DNA of 64,000 nt from Flexivirga endophytica (GCF_014640635.1 NZ_BMHI01000006.1:186001-250000); one strand, 5' to 3'. Positions 8,098 to 17,777 are shown, counted from the first letter of the stretch. The notes: generated by a model not told the origin, from the sequence alone. Numbers and translations: made by a program.

Positions 8098-9614
8098 CAC
8101 TTTTCCTTCGGTCCGAAGTCGTTGTCGGCCGTGACGAAGAGGTCGACATACTCGTGCACCGGGGTGGCGGCGAGCTTGGCCTGGTCGAGCGACACCTCGG
8201 CGAGTTCCTGCTGACGGGCCTCGTCGAAGCGACGAGCCAGGTTGCGGCGGAACTTCTCCTCCAGGAGCGGCAGACCCTCCTCGCGGCGGCGACGGTGACC
8301 GATCGGGTACTCCACGACGACCTCGTCCAGTGTGGTGCCGTCGGTGAACTTCACGGTGAGCGCGTTGGCGATGCTGCGCTTCTCCGGGTCGTGGTAGTCC
8401 TTGGTGAACTGCGGGTCCTCGACGCAGTGGATCTTGGCGCGCAGCGCATCGATCCGCGGGTCGGCGGCGACGCTGTCCTCGTAGTCACCGGCGGTGAGCC
8501 GGCCGAAGATCAGCGGCACGGCGACCATGTACTGGATGCAGTGGTCGCGGTCGGCGGGGCCGGTCAGCGGGCCCTGCTTGTCGATGATCCGGATGCACGC
8601 CTCGTGGGTGCGGATGGTGACCTCGTCGATGTCGTCGATCGTCTTGCCGGCGGCCTCGATCTTGTCCTTCAGCGTGTGCGCGGCCTCGACCGCGGTCTGG
8701 CTGTGGAACTCGGCCGGGTAGCTGATCTTGAAGAGGACGTTCTCGGCAACATACGAGCCGTAGGGCCGCTGGAAGGTGAACGGCTTGCCGCCGAAGCTGA
8801 CGTCGTAGAAGCCCCAGGTCGGCGCGGTGAGCACGGTCGGGTAGCCCATCTCGCCGGTCTGCGCGATCAGGGCGAGCTTTACCGCGCGGCTGCACGCGTC
8901 GCCGGCCGCCCAGCTCTTGCGGCTGCCGGCGTTGGGGGCGTGTCGGTAGGTGCGCAGCGACTGGCCGTCGACGAACGCCAGTGACACCGCGGCGAGCGTC
9001 TGCTCGCGGCTGAGGCCGAGCAGGGTGGACACGACGGCCGTGCTGGCCACCTTGACCAGGACCACGTGGTCGAGACCGACTGCGTTGAAAGAGTTTTCGA
9101 GGGCGATGACACCCTGGATCTCGTGGGCCTTGACGATGCCCTCGATGACGGCCTGCATGGTCAGCGGCTCCTCGCCACGTGCCACGCGCTCGCGGGAAAT
9201 CCAGTCGGCGACGGTGAGGATGGCGCCCGAGTTGTCGCTCGGGTGGCCCCATTCGGCGGCCAGCCAGGTGTCGTTGAAGTCGAGCCAGCGGACCAGCGCG
9301 CCGTTGTCGAACGCCGCCTGCACTGGGTCGAGGACGTAGTTGGTGCCGATGACACGGGCGCCGTTGGGCACCTCGGTGCCGGGCACGATCGGGCCGAGCA
9401 GCTTTGTCGCGGCTGGGTATTCGAGCGCTTCGAGGCCGCAGCCGAGGGCGTCGATGAGGATGTTGCGTGCGGTCGTCAGCGCCAGGTCGGAGTCGATCCG
9501 GTAGTCGCGCACGTAGTCGACGATGTCGACCAGGACGTCGTCCCAGGCGCGGCCGGCGGTCGCGGATTTCGTTGTGGTGGTGTCGGTTTCACTGCTGGAC
9601 AAGGTATGCGCCAA
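8097..9614 (-). CDS. prpD: 2-Methylcitrate dehydratase (MmgE/PrpD family)
   Basis: 505-residue enzyme dehydrating 2-methylcitrate to 2-methyl-cis-aconitate (iron-sulfur independent). Family blocks include DALGCGLEAL, WLDFNDTWLAAEWGHPSDN, GLDHVVLVK and FHSQTAVEAA. The reading frame opens at a TTG (9614) without a good Shine-Dalgarno site, so the exact start is uncertain; conservation begins near residue 24 (WDDVLVDIVDYV). It lies 88 bp after prpC and is coupled to prpB. Confidence 0.92.
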   Translation of the reverse strand: MAHTLSSSETDTTTTKSATAGRAWDDVLVDIVDYVRDYRIDSDLALTTARNILIDALGCGLEALEYPAATKLLGPIVPGTEVPNGARVIGTNYVLDPVQAAFDNGALVRWLDFNDTWLAAEWGHPSDNSGAILTVADWISRERVARGEEPLTMQAVIEGIVKAHEIQGVIALENSFNAVGLDHVVLVKVASTAVVSTLLGLSREQTLAAVSLAFVDGQSLRTYRHAPNAGSRKSWAAGDACSRAVKLALIAQTGEMGYPTVLTAPTWGFYDVSFGGKPFTFQRPYGSYVAENVLFKISYPAEFHSQTAVEAAHTLKDKIEAAGKTIDDIDEVTIRTHEACIRIIDKQGPLTGPADRDHCIQYMVAVPLIFGRLTAGDYEDSVAADPRIDALRAKIHCVEDPQFTKDYHDPEKRSIANALTVKFTDGTTLDEVVVEYPIGHRRRREEGLPLLEEKFRRNLARRFDEARQQELAEVSLDQAKLAATPVHEYVDLFVTADNDFGPKEK

Positions 9615-9702
9615 TCGTTGGTGGAGCGGATCGAAAGGATGCGGGTCGAGAAGGAGAGGTCAGGTCTCCAGGAATCATTCGGCATAGGAAGTCGGGCCAA
9701 AA

Positions 9703-10854
9703 CTATCGCCGCTCGGCGAGGGGGACGAACTTCTGGTCCTCCGGGCCGATGTAGTTGGCGCTGGGCCGGATGATCTTGTTGTCGGCGCGCTGCTCGAGCA
9801 CGTGTGCGGCCCAGCCGGTCGTGCGGGAGATCACGAACAGCGGGGTGAACATGTCGGTCGGCACACCGAGCGCGCGGTAGCTGACGGCACTGAACCAGTC
9901 GAGGTTCGGGAACATCTTCTTGGCGTCCCACATGACCGACTCGATGCGCTCGGCCACGGCGAAGAGTCCTTCGTCGCCAGTGCCCTTGGACAGATCCTGG
10001 GCGACCTTCTTGATGATCTTGTTGCGCGGGTCGGAGATCGTGTAGACGGGGTGGCCGAAGCCGATCACGACCTCCTTGTTGGCGACGCGTTCGCGAATGT
10101 CGGCCTCGGCCTCGTCCGGTGTGGCGTAACGCTGCTGGATGTTGAGTGCGACCTCGTTGGCGCCACCGTGCTTCGGGCCGCGCAACGCGCCGATCGCGCC
10201 GGTGATGGCGGAGTACATGTCGGAGCCGGTGCCGGCGATGACGCGACCGGTGAAGGTGGAGGCGTTGAACTCGTGCTCGGCATACAGGTTGAGCGAGATG
10301 TTCATCGCGCGGATCTGCTCGTCGGTCGGCTCGGTGCCGTGCAGCAGGTGCAGGAAGTGGCCGCCGATCGAGTCGTCGTCGGTCTCGACGTCGATGCGCT
10401 TGCCGCTGTGCGTCCAGTGGTACCAGTAGAGGAGCATCGAGCCGAGCGAGGCGATCAGCCGGTCGGCGATGTCCCGGGCGTCGGCGGCGTTGTGGTCGTC
10501 CTTCTCCGGCAGCGTGCAGCCGAGCACCGAGACGCCGGTGCGCATGACGTCCATCGGGTGGCTCGCGGCGGGCAATGCTTCCAGAGCCTGACGTACGGCC
10601 AGCGGCAACGCGCGCTTGGCCTTGAGCTGCGCCTTGTAGGTGTCCAGCTGCGCGGCGGTCGGCAGCGCGCCGTGGATGAGGAGGTGGGCGACCTCCTCGA
10701 AGCTGCAGTTCTCCGCCAAGTCGTTGATGTCGTAACCGCGGTAGGAGAGGTCGTTGCCGTGCTGGCCGACGGTGCACAGTGCGGTGTTGCCGGCCGGCAC
10801 CCCGGACAGGGCGACGGACTTCTTCGGCTTGGGTTTGGCGGCTGCTTCGGCCAT
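9703..10854 (-). CDS. prpC: 2-Methylcitrate synthase (citrate synthase family)
   Basis: 383-residue enzyme condensing propionyl-CoA with oxaloacetate. Citrate synthase landmarks are [10 protein letters not shown], the catalytic-region GPKHGGANE, and [15 protein letters not shown] with the active-site His; the second catalytic Asp/Arg part lies in [13 protein letters not shown]. The length fits the short bacterial PrpC type rather than hexameric GltA. ATG at 10854 is preceded by AGGAG at 5 nt; a GTG at 10857 is the alternative. First gene of the prp operon, divergent from prpR, which fits propionate induction. Confidence 0.92.
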   Translation of the reverse strand: MAEAAAKPKPKKSVALSGVPAGNTALCTVGQHGNDLSYRGYDINDLAENCSFEEVAHLLIHGALPTAAQLDTYKAQLKAKRALPLAVRQALEALPAASHPMDVMRTGVSVLGCTLPEKDDHNAADARDIADRLIASLGSMLLYWYHWTHSGKRIDVETDDDSIGGHFLHLLHGTEPTDEQIRAMNISLNLYAEHEFNASTFTGRVIAGTGSDMYSAITGAIGALRGPKHGGANEVALNIQQRYATPDEAEADIRERVANKEVVIGFGHPVYTISDPRNKIIKKVAQDLSKGTGDEGLFAVAERIESVMWDAKKMFPNLDWFSAVSYRALGVPTDMFTPLFVISRTTGWAAHVLEQRADNKIIRPSANYIGPEDQKFVPLAERR

Positions 10855-10893
10855 CACGACTCCTAGAGGTGGATCAGTGCGGGATCTCCCGCG

Positions 10894-10903
10894 TTGTTAA
10901 CAA
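10894..10903. promoter_or_regulatory. Palindrome in the prpC-prpR divergent region
   Basis: TTGTTAACAA is a perfect 10-bp palindrome 40 bp upstream of prpC, well placed to be part of the prp promoter or an operator. No protein assignment is possible from sequence alone. Confidence 0.4.
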
Positions 10904-10977
10904 GATAAGCAACCCCACGCGCTGCGGAAACCAGCGGGCTACTGCGAATCTGCGGCAGTTTGAGGTGCCCGGGTGCG

Positions 10978-10990
10978 AAGTTTGCGAAGA
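10978..10990. promoter_or_regulatory. Candidate PrpR/RamB-type operator
   Basis: AAGTTTGCGAAGA resembles the TTTGCAAA-type core recognised by RamB/PrpR regulators, with one change in the core. It lies directly before the prpR start, so it would also allow autoregulation. Confidence 0.38.
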
Positions 10991-10997
10991 TGAGCGG

Positions 10998-12422
10998 GTG
11001 GTGACAGGAGAGTACGCAGGGTTCGTCGTGCGGCGCGCCCGTGAGGAGGCGGGCTTCACCGGGGCCGCGCTGGCCCGCCGCTGCGCCATCTCGGCCAGCT
11101 ACCTGAGCCAGATCGAGCACAACGCGCGGGTGCTGACACCGCAACTGCGCACCCGCATCGCCGGCGTGCTGGGCATCGAAGTCCAGCAGCTGACCATCGA
11201 CCCGCGAGCGCGCACGGCCGCCGCACTCGTCGACAGCTTCGCCGAGCACCCGGAGTTGCGTGCGTTGTCCTTGGCCGAAGTACGGTTGGTCGCCGACCAG
11301 TTGCCCGGCGTCGCGTCGGCGCTGCTGAGCCTGGCGAACGGCCGCAACGCCGACCGGGAGCGGATCGAGGCGCTCGAGCTGCGCCTGGGCGGCGATCGCG
11401 GGGACGATGTCGGCCCAGTGATGCCCTTCGAGGCGGTGCGTGACTTCATCGCGTTGCACCGCAACTACTTCGACTCGCTGGATCGCGCTGCTGAGGAGTT
11501 GGCTGCGACTCTGGCGCTGCAGCCCCGCACGCGCTACGAGCAGATGCGCCGACACCTGCAGACCCTCGGTGTCGAGGTCGAGGAGCGTCCTCGCGAGGTC
11601 CTGGACGGGCAACGCCTCTTCGAGCCTGCGACGAACCGGTTGCTGGTCGCTGCCGAGCTGCGGCCCGCGCAGAAGGCCTTCCAGCTCGCGAGCCAGGTCG
11701 CGTTGCTGACCATGGAGGAGCCGATCGCGACATACCTGCGCACGGCGCCATACACCGACGAGGTCACGACCCGGCTCACCAGGATCGGGCTGGCGAATTA
11801 CTTCGCCGGTGCGCTGCTGCTGCCCTACCGCAGCTTTCTGACCGCCGCGCGGCGCCTGCGCTACGACCTCGAAAAGTTGTCCGAGGAGTTCGACGTCGGC
11901 TTCGAGACAGTGTGCCATCGACTGAACACCCTTCAGCGACCTGATGATTCGGGCATTCCGTTCGCGCTGGTGCGTGTCGATCGGGCCGGCAACATATCCA
12001 AGCGGCAGTCGGCGACGCCTTTCCACTTCTCGCGCACCGGCGGGACCTGCCCGCTGTGGACCGTGTATGACGCCTTCACCCGTCCCGGGCAGGTGTTGCG
12101 GCAGATCGCCGAGATGCCCGACGGCCGGGCCTACCTCTGGATCGCGCGCACGGTGACCAGCGGATCCGTCGGGTTCCGCGCGCCGAACAAAGCATTCTCG
12201 GTCGGCCTCGGATGCGACCTGTCCTACGCGCCGCAGACCGTGTATGCCGCCGGCCTGGACCTGGAGGACCGCACCCTGCGGGCCAAGATCGGCATGGGCT
12301 GCCGGGTTTGCGAGCGGCCGGCCTGCCCCCAACGCGCGGTGCCGTTCGCGGGGCGGACGCTGCAGGTCGACGAGAACCGCGCACATCTGTATCCCTATGT
12401 GCACGAAGGGGATCCGGACTGA
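10998..12422 (+). CDS. prpR: PrpR/RamB-type short-chain acyl-CoA regulator
   Basis: 474-residue transcription factor: an N-terminal XRE helix-turn-helix (about residues 5-60, SASYLSQIEHNARVLTP), a middle IrrE/ImmA-like domain, and a C-terminal Cys-rich domain (GGTCPLW, GLGCDLSY, GCRVCERPAC). In Mycobacterium the homologue PrpR carries an iron-sulfur cluster and activates the prp genes in response to propionyl-CoA. The divergent position next to prpCDB supports the same job. In-frame GTG codons at 10998 and 11001 are the likely starts; the nearby ATG at 10990 is out of frame. Confidence 0.9.
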   Translation: MVTGEYAGFVVRRAREEAGFTGAALARRCAISASYLSQIEHNARVLTPQLRTRIAGVLGIEVQQLTIDPRARTAAALVDSFAEHPELRALSLAEVRLVADQLPGVASALLSLANGRNADRERIEALELRLGGDRGDDVGPVMPFEAVRDFIALHRNYFDSLDRAAEELAATLALQPRTRYEQMRRHLQTLGVEVEERPREVLDGQRLFEPATNRLLVAAELRPAQKAFQLASQVALLTMEEPIATYLRTAPYTDEVTTRLTRIGLANYFAGALLLPYRSFLTAARRLRYDLEKLSEEFDVGFETVCHRLNTLQRPDDSGIPFALVRVDRAGNISKRQSATPFHFSRTGGTCPLWTVYDAFTRPGQVLRQIAEMPDGRAYLWIARTVTSGSVGFRAPNKAFSVGLGCDLSYAPQTVYAAGLDLEDRTLRAKIGMGCRVCERPACPQRAVPFAGRTLQVDENRAHLYPYVHEGDPD

Positions 12423-12443
12423 GTGCGGCGTCGGTCCTGAGGC

Positions 12444-12662
12444 TCAGGCCGTGCCGGAGGACATCGAGCCCGCCGCGAGGTGGTCCGCGGCCGAGGCGAC
12501 CATCCCCGTCATGTGCGACGAATACAGCGACACCGCAACGAAACCGACGGAGTCCAGGACCCCGGCGAACGCGGCGAGGATCACGGCCAACTGAAAATTC
12601 GCCGCGACGGAGCGTTCCGAGGCCGCGGCCGTGACGAGGAAGCGGGCGACCACGAGCAGCAA
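12444..12662 (-). pseudogene. Remnant of a DUF1275 (YoaK-type) membrane protein
   Basis: About 72 codons read AAFAGVLDSVGFVAVS and YSSHMTGMVASAADHLA, matching the first two membrane segments of DUF1275 proteins (normally about 220-240 residues). The frame then stops at 12444, so two thirds of the protein is missing, and the only in-frame opening is a TTG without a ribosome binding site. I read it as a decayed gene between prpR and the peptidase gene. Assignment rests on the SHMTG motif and hydrophobicity. Confidence 0.5.
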
Positions 12663-12710
12663 GTATGACGAGCGGGCGCCACAAACGGAGAATCGTCTCG
12701 ACGCCGGGCC

Positions 12711-13679
12711 TCAGCCGATGAACTGGAAGTGGTAGCTCTCGCCGTCGGTGCCGTAGGGGAACGGGTTGGCGAATCCCCAGCGGTGGGCGTTGGCCGACAA
12801 CCATTGCTGCCCGGTGCCGCCCCAGCCGAACTCCTCGCCGGGCTTGTCGGTCTCGCGGAAGTCGACGGCGAGACCGTAACCGTGGTTGGAGGTGCCCGGG
12901 TATGCCGCCCGTGGGCTGCCGAATTTGTTGTACCAGTACCACTGTTCGTCGATGTCGCGGTAGGTCAGGTCGATCGCGGCATAGTGACCGAACGCCGCCC
13001 GATAGCTCGCCTGCAAGGACTTCAGGTAGGGCTGGTTGTCGCAGTTGAGGTAGCGCTGCGTCGTCGGCGTGTATCCCGGCTCGAACGTGTCGGGCGAGTT
13101 GTATGCCATCGGAACCTTGCACAGGCTGCCGGTCGGGGTCCGACCGTTGATCGACGACGGGTCGGAGGTCGTCCACTCCAACGTGCCCTTGTGCACGTAG
13201 CCCGAGCTGGTGTGCAGCCAGGGGCCGGTGCCGACCCGGGTGCCGGTCACCTTGGCGTGTGGCCCGTAGGTGCCGACGATGCTGTATTTCAGTCCGGGGC
13301 CGGAGCGGATGTTGGCCTTGGATCCGGCGGCGCCGGCGTCGGCCATCACATAGCCGGTGATCGTGGTGCAGCCGGGGAAGCCGCCGAGCAGGTCCCACGT
13401 CATCGGTCCGACGATGCCGTCGGCATCCAGGCCGCGTGTGGTCTGGAAGGCTTTGACCTTGGCCAGGGTCCCGTTGCCGAAGATGCCGTCGACGGTCAGC
13501 CCGCCGAGTCGTTGCTGCAGCGTCTTGACGAGGTCGTGGTGCGTGTCGCCATACGCGAGGGTGATGACCGAGCACGACGACGTCGTGGCTGCGCGTGCGC
13601 TGCCGGCTCCCGTCGGGCTCAACCCGCTGAGTGTGAGCGCCGCCGCGCCGGCCAGGACGAGTGATGCCATCTTCTTCAT
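12711..13679 (-). CDS. Secreted D-Ala-D-Ala carboxypeptidase (VanY/M15B) with PG-binding and SH3 domains
   Basis: 322-residue exported cell-wall hydrolase. Order: signal peptide (about 1-31, GAGSARA), a peptidoglycan-binding_1 module (VKTLQQRLGGLTVDGIFG), an SH3b-like region (ANIRSGPGLKYSIVGTY), and an M15 peptidase. Zinc-site motifs are SNHGYGLAVD (SxHxxGxAxD) and ESYHFQF (ExxH), both intact. The ATG at 13679 is preceded by GAGGTGG at 5-6 nt; an in-frame GTG at 13688 is less likely. It trims stem peptides outside the membrane; monocistronic by context. Confidence 0.88.
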   Translation of the reverse strand: MKKMASLVLAGAAALTLSGLSPTGAGSARAATTSSCSVITLAYGDTHHDLVKTLQQRLGGLTVDGIFGNGTLAKVKAFQTTRGLDADGIVGPMTWDLLGGFPGCTTITGYVMADAGAAGSKANIRSGPGLKYSIVGTYGPHAKVTGTRVGTGPWLHTSSGYVHKGTLEWTTSDPSSINGRTPTGSLCKVPMAYNSPDTFEPGYTPTTQRYLNCDNQPYLKSLQASYRAAFGHYAAIDLTYRDIDEQWYWYNKFGSPRAAYPGTSNHGYGLAVDFRETDKPGEEFGWGGTGQQWLSANAHRWGFANPFPYGTDGESYHFQFIG

Positions 13680-13754
13680 GCGACCCACCTCGTGACGAGT
13701 GTGACCACTGGGACTGCTGAGATCGCATCACTGTAGGGGAACCGGCGTCATACG

Positions 13755-14579
13755 TCAGCCCGGCGGTGCCGCCGTGATCGCCGGTGCCGCGCCACAACGT
13801 TGGAAGCGTCGATGCCAACGGCCGCCGTCCCCGCTGGCCCAGCCCGGATCGGGAAGCTCAGTGCGCCAGCAGTGCGACGCGGCCGCAGCCGGCAGATCTG
13901 TCGTCAGGCCGAGCTCCGTGATCCGGTCGCCCAGCCAGTCGACGGCGTCGATTCCGCGAAAGAGCGGCCCGTCGGACGGCTGCAGCACGGGAACGATCTG
14001 TTCGCCGGTCTCACGCCACTGGTCCGACCAGTCGACGACGAGCCGGTATGCGTCGGCCGACATCGGGGCGCCAGTCATGGCCACGGGCGCGCCCCACTCG
14101 CGCACCGACCGACTCGGCGAGGCGCTCCCGCGCAGCTCGTCGGTCAGCAACGTCCGCAGGGTGTAGAGGTCGCCGACGTCGATCCCGTGCTGCCAGTACG
14201 ACTCGAACAGCACCCGGGCGACGGGACCTGCGACGTCGGCGGCACAGCCCTCTGCGTACGCAGCAACAGCGGGAGCGGTCCGCGACACGATGCGGGGCGG
14301 TTCGTGAGGCAACTCCTCCGCGGGCAGCAACCTCTGCAGCACGAGCTCCAGTTCGTCGCGGAAGGCGGCGGACGGTGCCGACGGGCGCCCATGGGGGAGG
14401 AGCGGTAGATGTTCGACCGCCCGCCATTCGACCTCGACGCCGCTTGCGGCCAGGGTCTGTGCGCGGCGGAAAGCCAGATAGCTCCAGGGACAGTTGAAGT
14501 CGCCATACAGCGTGATCGCCGGTAGCGGTGGTTCATGGATGCCTGGGGCGGCAGGACGTGGCAGCGTCGTGCTGGACAT
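13755..14579 (-). CDS. DsbA-family (FrnE/HCCA isomerase-like) protein
   Basis: 274-residue cytosolic protein with a thioredoxin-like DSBA fold beginning ITLYGDFNCPWSYLAFRRAQ; the active-site pair is CPWS, so only the first cysteine of a CxxC is present, as in the 2-hydroxychromene-2-carboxylate isomerase and FrnE branches. Substrate unknown. The start MSSTTLPRP at 14579 is preferred over an upstream frame opening at 14702, which reads low-quality sequence. A loose SD (GGAAGGG) lies upstream. It is transcribed divergently from the DUF1876 gene. Confidence 0.72.
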   Translation of the reverse strand: MSSTTLPRPAAPGIHEPPLPAITLYGDFNCPWSYLAFRRAQTLAASGVEVEWRAVEHLPLLPHGRPSAPSAAFRDELELVLQRLLPAEELPHEPPRIVSRTAPAVAAYAEGCAADVAGPVARVLFESYWQHGIDVGDLYTLRTLLTDELRGSASPSRSVREWGAPVAMTGAPMSADAYRLVVDWSDQWRETGEQIVPVLQPSDGPLFRGIDAVDWLGDRITELGLTTDLPAAAASHCWRTELPDPGWASGDGGRWHRRFQRCGAAPAITAAPPG

Positions 14580-14770
14580 GGTGCATTTCCCTTCCGGATC
14601 GGTGGTCGATCCCACGGGGACGACTCTCGATCGGTCGAGGCACGAGCGGCAGGGCCGATGGTCCCGACATCCGGAGCGCGCGCATGCAGGGACCTTGGTC
14701 ACTGGCAGTTCGGCGCCGCACGACCTTGACTCTGTGTAACGACCAACCGACCAGCAGAGGAGCCCGCGCG

Positions 14771-15124
14771 ATGAACAGGACCTGGAACGTGACCATATTC
14801 ATCGAGGAGGACGACATCGCGGCATCGGCGCATGCCCGACTTACCAGCGGCAACACCTTGGGGCACCTGGTGGGTCACGGCGTATGTCGGGTCACGCCCA
14901 CCGCGGTGCAGGACGCCGGCCAGCGAGCGGCCCTTCGCGCTCTGGAGGATCTGAGCCACCTGCTCGATCACGTGGTGCTCAGTCAGCGCGCAGGCGCTGA
15001 CACCGGCGAGGTCGCCGCCGGATCGTCGGCTCGCCCGCCGACTGCTCGGTCACAGCGGCACCAGTCGGTCCCGCCCGGTCTCTTGTCCGCGGAGTTCCAC
15101 ACGGCACCCCGGTCCGCGTCGTGA
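14771..15124 (+). CDS. DUF1876 (dsRBD-like fold) small protein
   Basis: 117 residues. The first 80 match DUF1876: NVTIFIEEDDIAASAHARLTSG, a later alpha-helical DAGQRAALRALEDLSHLLDH. The family is actinobacterial and has no proven function. The remaining 35 residues are low-complexity and Ala/Ser/Arg-rich, probably disordered. ATG at 14771 is preceded by AGAGGAGC. Its stop overlaps a possible GTG of the following cupin frame, but the better cupin start is further on. Confidence 0.7.
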   Translation: MNRTWNVTIFIEEDDIAASAHARLTSGNTLGHLVGHGVCRVTPTAVQDAGQRAALRALEDLSHLLDHVVLSQRAGADTGEVAAGSSARPPTARSQRHQSVPPGLLSAEFHTAPRSAS

Positions 15125-15201
15125 TCGAAGCAGCGGCCACCGCACCGCCCACGGCAGTAGAGTCGGGGGACCGAGTGGATGCGCGGGAGGCGGGAGCGCG
15201 A

Positions 15202-15531
15202 ATGCAGAAGCTGAGTCTGGATGCGGTTGCCCGCGAGGCCGGCCATCGCGCTGCGGAGGCCGGCAGCGGACGAGCAGCGACAACGGTCTACGGCGGCCAC
15301 GAGAAGCGGTTGCGGCAGACCGTGATCGCGGTGCGAGCCGGAGCGCGGCTCGCCGAACACGTCAACCCGGGAGACGCCACGCTGCTGGTGATCAATGGCC
15401 GACTGCGGCTGTGGTCCGGAGAGACCAGCTGGGAAGGCCGTGCCGGCGATCTGCTGATCGTCCCCGATGCACCGCATTGGGTCGAGGCACTCACCGACAC
15501 GGCGTTCTTGCTGACCGCAGCCCACCGCTGA
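15202..15531 (+). CDS. Small cupin-domain protein
   Basis: 109-residue single cupin barrel. Visible are the two half-motifs AGARLAEHVNPGDATLLVINGRL and GRAGDLLIVPDAPHWVEAL, the latter with the PHxVEAL ending found in regulator-like or protective cupins. Metal ligands are reduced (His in EHVN and PHW), so enzymatic activity is uncertain. ATG at 15202 follows GGAGGCGGGAG; a GTG at 15121 would extend it by 27 residues. It ends 7 bp from the convergent phosphatase gene. Confidence 0.75.
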   Translation: MQKLSLDAVAREAGHRAAEAGSGRAATTVYGGHEKRLRQTVIAVRAGARLAEHVNPGDATLLVINGRLRLWSGETSWEGRAGDLLIVPDAPHWVEALTDTAFLLTAAHR

Positions 15532-15538
15532 CCGGACC

Positions 15539-17668
15539 TTAGTTCACGCCCGCTGCGCGCACCTCCCAGTGGCCAGCCGAGGTCGTCAGCTGGGAGAGGC
15601 GGCCGATCGATGGGGCGCTTCGCCCCTCGGTCGCGTCCAGGATGATCGCGGCCAACTGCTCGCCGGTGGCATCACGCCCGGTTCCCATTGCGGTCAAAGC
15701 GTTCTCGGTCTTCGTGTACTGCTCGTCGCCCGTGCTGTGGCTCTTGATCGCAGCGGTCGACGCCTTGAGCGTGTGCATCGCGAAGGTGCCGGTCGGCGCC
15801 ACCAGTTGCTTGTATGCCGCCTCCGCAGTCGTCAACTGGGACCGGTGTGTGCGAGCGGCCGGCGGGAGGGCCGAGTCGGCGAGGATCGGAAGGATCGGCA
15901 CGCCGTCGACCTGATAGCCGTCCCGTAGCCCGGTCAGCAACAGCACCGTCGGGCGCATGTCGACCTGGTCGGTGAAGGTGTCGTCCGTGCCGCGGGCCGA
16001 GACGCCCGGCCCGGCATACATCGCCCAGATGTTCTGCATGTCGGGCCAGTAACTGCCGTGGTTCCAGGCGTACCCGGCGTCAGTGGTGTAGACGCAGGGT
16101 CTGTCGCAATTCAGTTGGCCGCCGCCGACATACGAGTCCTCACCGGAGAAGGCGGTGAAGGTCGGGGTGCGTGCGGGGTCGGCGCTGACGAAGTGCAGGA
16201 TGCGTTGCTCGACGGAGTCTGCGATGTCGTAGGCCACCGGCTGCTTCTCGCCGGTGTAAGGATCGGTGAGACTCAGCGCGCCGAGGTCGCGTCCGAAGGT
16301 GCGGGTCTGCGGCGCGGTCCGCTCCGGGTTGCCGTTCAGCCAGATCGCCGGTGCCGGGTCGGAGTGGATCGCGAACGGCGTGGTGTTGCCTCGCTGCCTC
16401 GCGAGCAGTCCGGGCAGGTTCACATTGACCTCGGAACGGGTCGCGTAAGTGCAGTAATTGCCATCGTTGCCAGTGCAATTCGCCGGTGTCGGTGCGCTCC
16501 CCGCGAAGTGGTCACCTTCGTCGGTGGTGACGGTGAACAGCGTGTTCTGCGCCGTCATACCGTCCTCGGCGAGCCGGGCGAAGAAGGTCTGGAACGCCGA
16601 GTTGTATGCCGCGAGCTGTTGCTCGTAGGTCTGCTGTCCCGGTCCCAGGTCACCGGTGTGCGCGGCCGTGTGGTCCCCGTGCACGTCGGAGATGTAGAGG
16701 TTGACCGCCTGGACGCCGTGCTCGAGCAGTTGGGCGGTGTAGCCGAGTGAGTTGTTGGCGGTCTCGGAATCGAAGCCCGGGAACCCGGGGTTGCCGCTGC
16801 TGTCGGCGATGACCGAGCCGTCGGTGGCCTTGACCGGTCCGGACGGACTGATCTGCGGCTGGATCTGCGCGTTGCCGAAGAGCGCCTTGTGGCCCGCATA
16901 GCCGCCCGGCTCGTCGGGCAGCGCGTCCTGCTGGCCGGAGGCGCAGAGCGCGGCGCCCTTGGCGCAGTGCACTGCGAGGCCGACCATGTCGGCCTGCGCC
17001 TTGACCGGATCGGCCTTGGCCTCCGCGGCCTGCGGCGAGTCGGGACCGAAGACCGTCGTCACATCGGTGCCGGTGTTCTCGAGCACCGTGTTGGGACTGC
17101 CCACCTCGCCGACGTTGCAGCCGGCTTCGGTGAAGGGCGTCCACGGCGCGGGCACGTTGACGCTCTGCGCCGGTGCGGGCGCGGTCCGTGACGGCAGGTA
17201 GTCGAGGTTGTAGCGGTCGGTCGTGGTGCCGCTGAAGGTGGACAGCTTGTCGGTCCAGTAGGAGAACGACGAGTAGCCGACCGGCTTGCCGGTCGCGTCA
17301 TACAGGTCCCCGCTGTTGGACTGGGTGATCGCGTTGCGGTCCGGGTAGAGACCGGTCGCGTTCGAGATCATGTTGGTGCCGGTGTGGACCAGGTCGTCGT
17401 GGGTGTTCGTCATGACGACGCCCTGGTTCTTCATGAAGTTGAGCAGCGCCGGCATCTGCTCGAGGTCACTGGCGACGTTCGGGTTGTCACGAGTGAGGTG
17501 CACGTTGTCGAAGTCGATCTGGACGACGTGCTGGATCCCGTTCGCCAGGTGGCAACCCGATGACGGGGAATGGGCAAGGTGTTGACCAGGGGCGGCGGCC
17601 AAGGCCGGCGACGTGGCGCCGAGACACAAAGCTGCTGCTGCGAGGGCACCGAAAAGCGTTGTACGCAT
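15539..17668 (-). CDS. Secreted alkaline-phosphatase-superfamily protein
   Basis: 709-residue exported protein. A signal peptide (about 1-27, SPALAAA) is followed by a phosphatase/phosphodiesterase-fold domain: VQIDFDNVHLTRDNPN, TNTHDDLVHTGTNMISNATGLYPDRN with a nucleophile-like Thr, SDVHGDHTAAH, TTDEGDHFAG and NHGSYWPD near the end. These resemble metal-binding parts of the alkaline phosphatase/sulfatase superfamily. Natural substrate unknown. ATG at 17668 follows GGAG at 7-8 nt. The gene is convergent with the cupin gene and appears monocistronic. Confidence 0.72.
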   Translation of the reverse strand: MRTTLFGALAAAALCLGATSPALAAAPGQHLAHSPSSGCHLANGIQHVVQIDFDNVHLTRDNPNVASDLEQMPALLNFMKNQGVVMTNTHDDLVHTGTNMISNATGLYPDRNAITQSNSGDLYDATGKPVGYSSFSYWTDKLSTFSGTTTDRYNLDYLPSRTAPAPAQSVNVPAPWTPFTEAGCNVGEVGSPNTVLENTGTDVTTVFGPDSPQAAEAKADPVKAQADMVGLAVHCAKGAALCASGQQDALPDEPGGYAGHKALFGNAQIQPQISPSGPVKATDGSVIADSSGNPGFPGFDSETANNSLGYTAQLLEHGVQAVNLYISDVHGDHTAAHTGDLGPGQQTYEQQLAAYNSAFQTFFARLAEDGMTAQNTLFTVTTDEGDHFAGSAPTPANCTGNDGNYCTYATRSEVNVNLPGLLARQRGNTTPFAIHSDPAPAIWLNGNPERTAPQTRTFGRDLGALSLTDPYTGEKQPVAYDIADSVEQRILHFVSADPARTPTFTAFSGEDSYVGGGQLNCDRPCVYTTDAGYAWNHGSYWPDMQNIWAMYAGPGVSARGTDDTFTDQVDMRPTVLLLTGLRDGYQVDGVPILPILADSALPPAARTHRSQLTTAEAAYKQLVAPTGTFAMHTLKASTAAIKSHSTGDEQYTKTENALTAMGTGRDATGEQLAAIILDATEGRSAPSIGRLSQLTTSAGHWEVRAAGVN

Positions 17669-17777
17669 TGATGACTCCTTCGAGCGTCCTGTCCCGCCTG
17701 TGGAACAGCGACGTTCGATCATCCACCCGCAGCGGCCTCGGCGGGGCGTGTTCGAGCCACGATTTGCGGCAGGTTCC

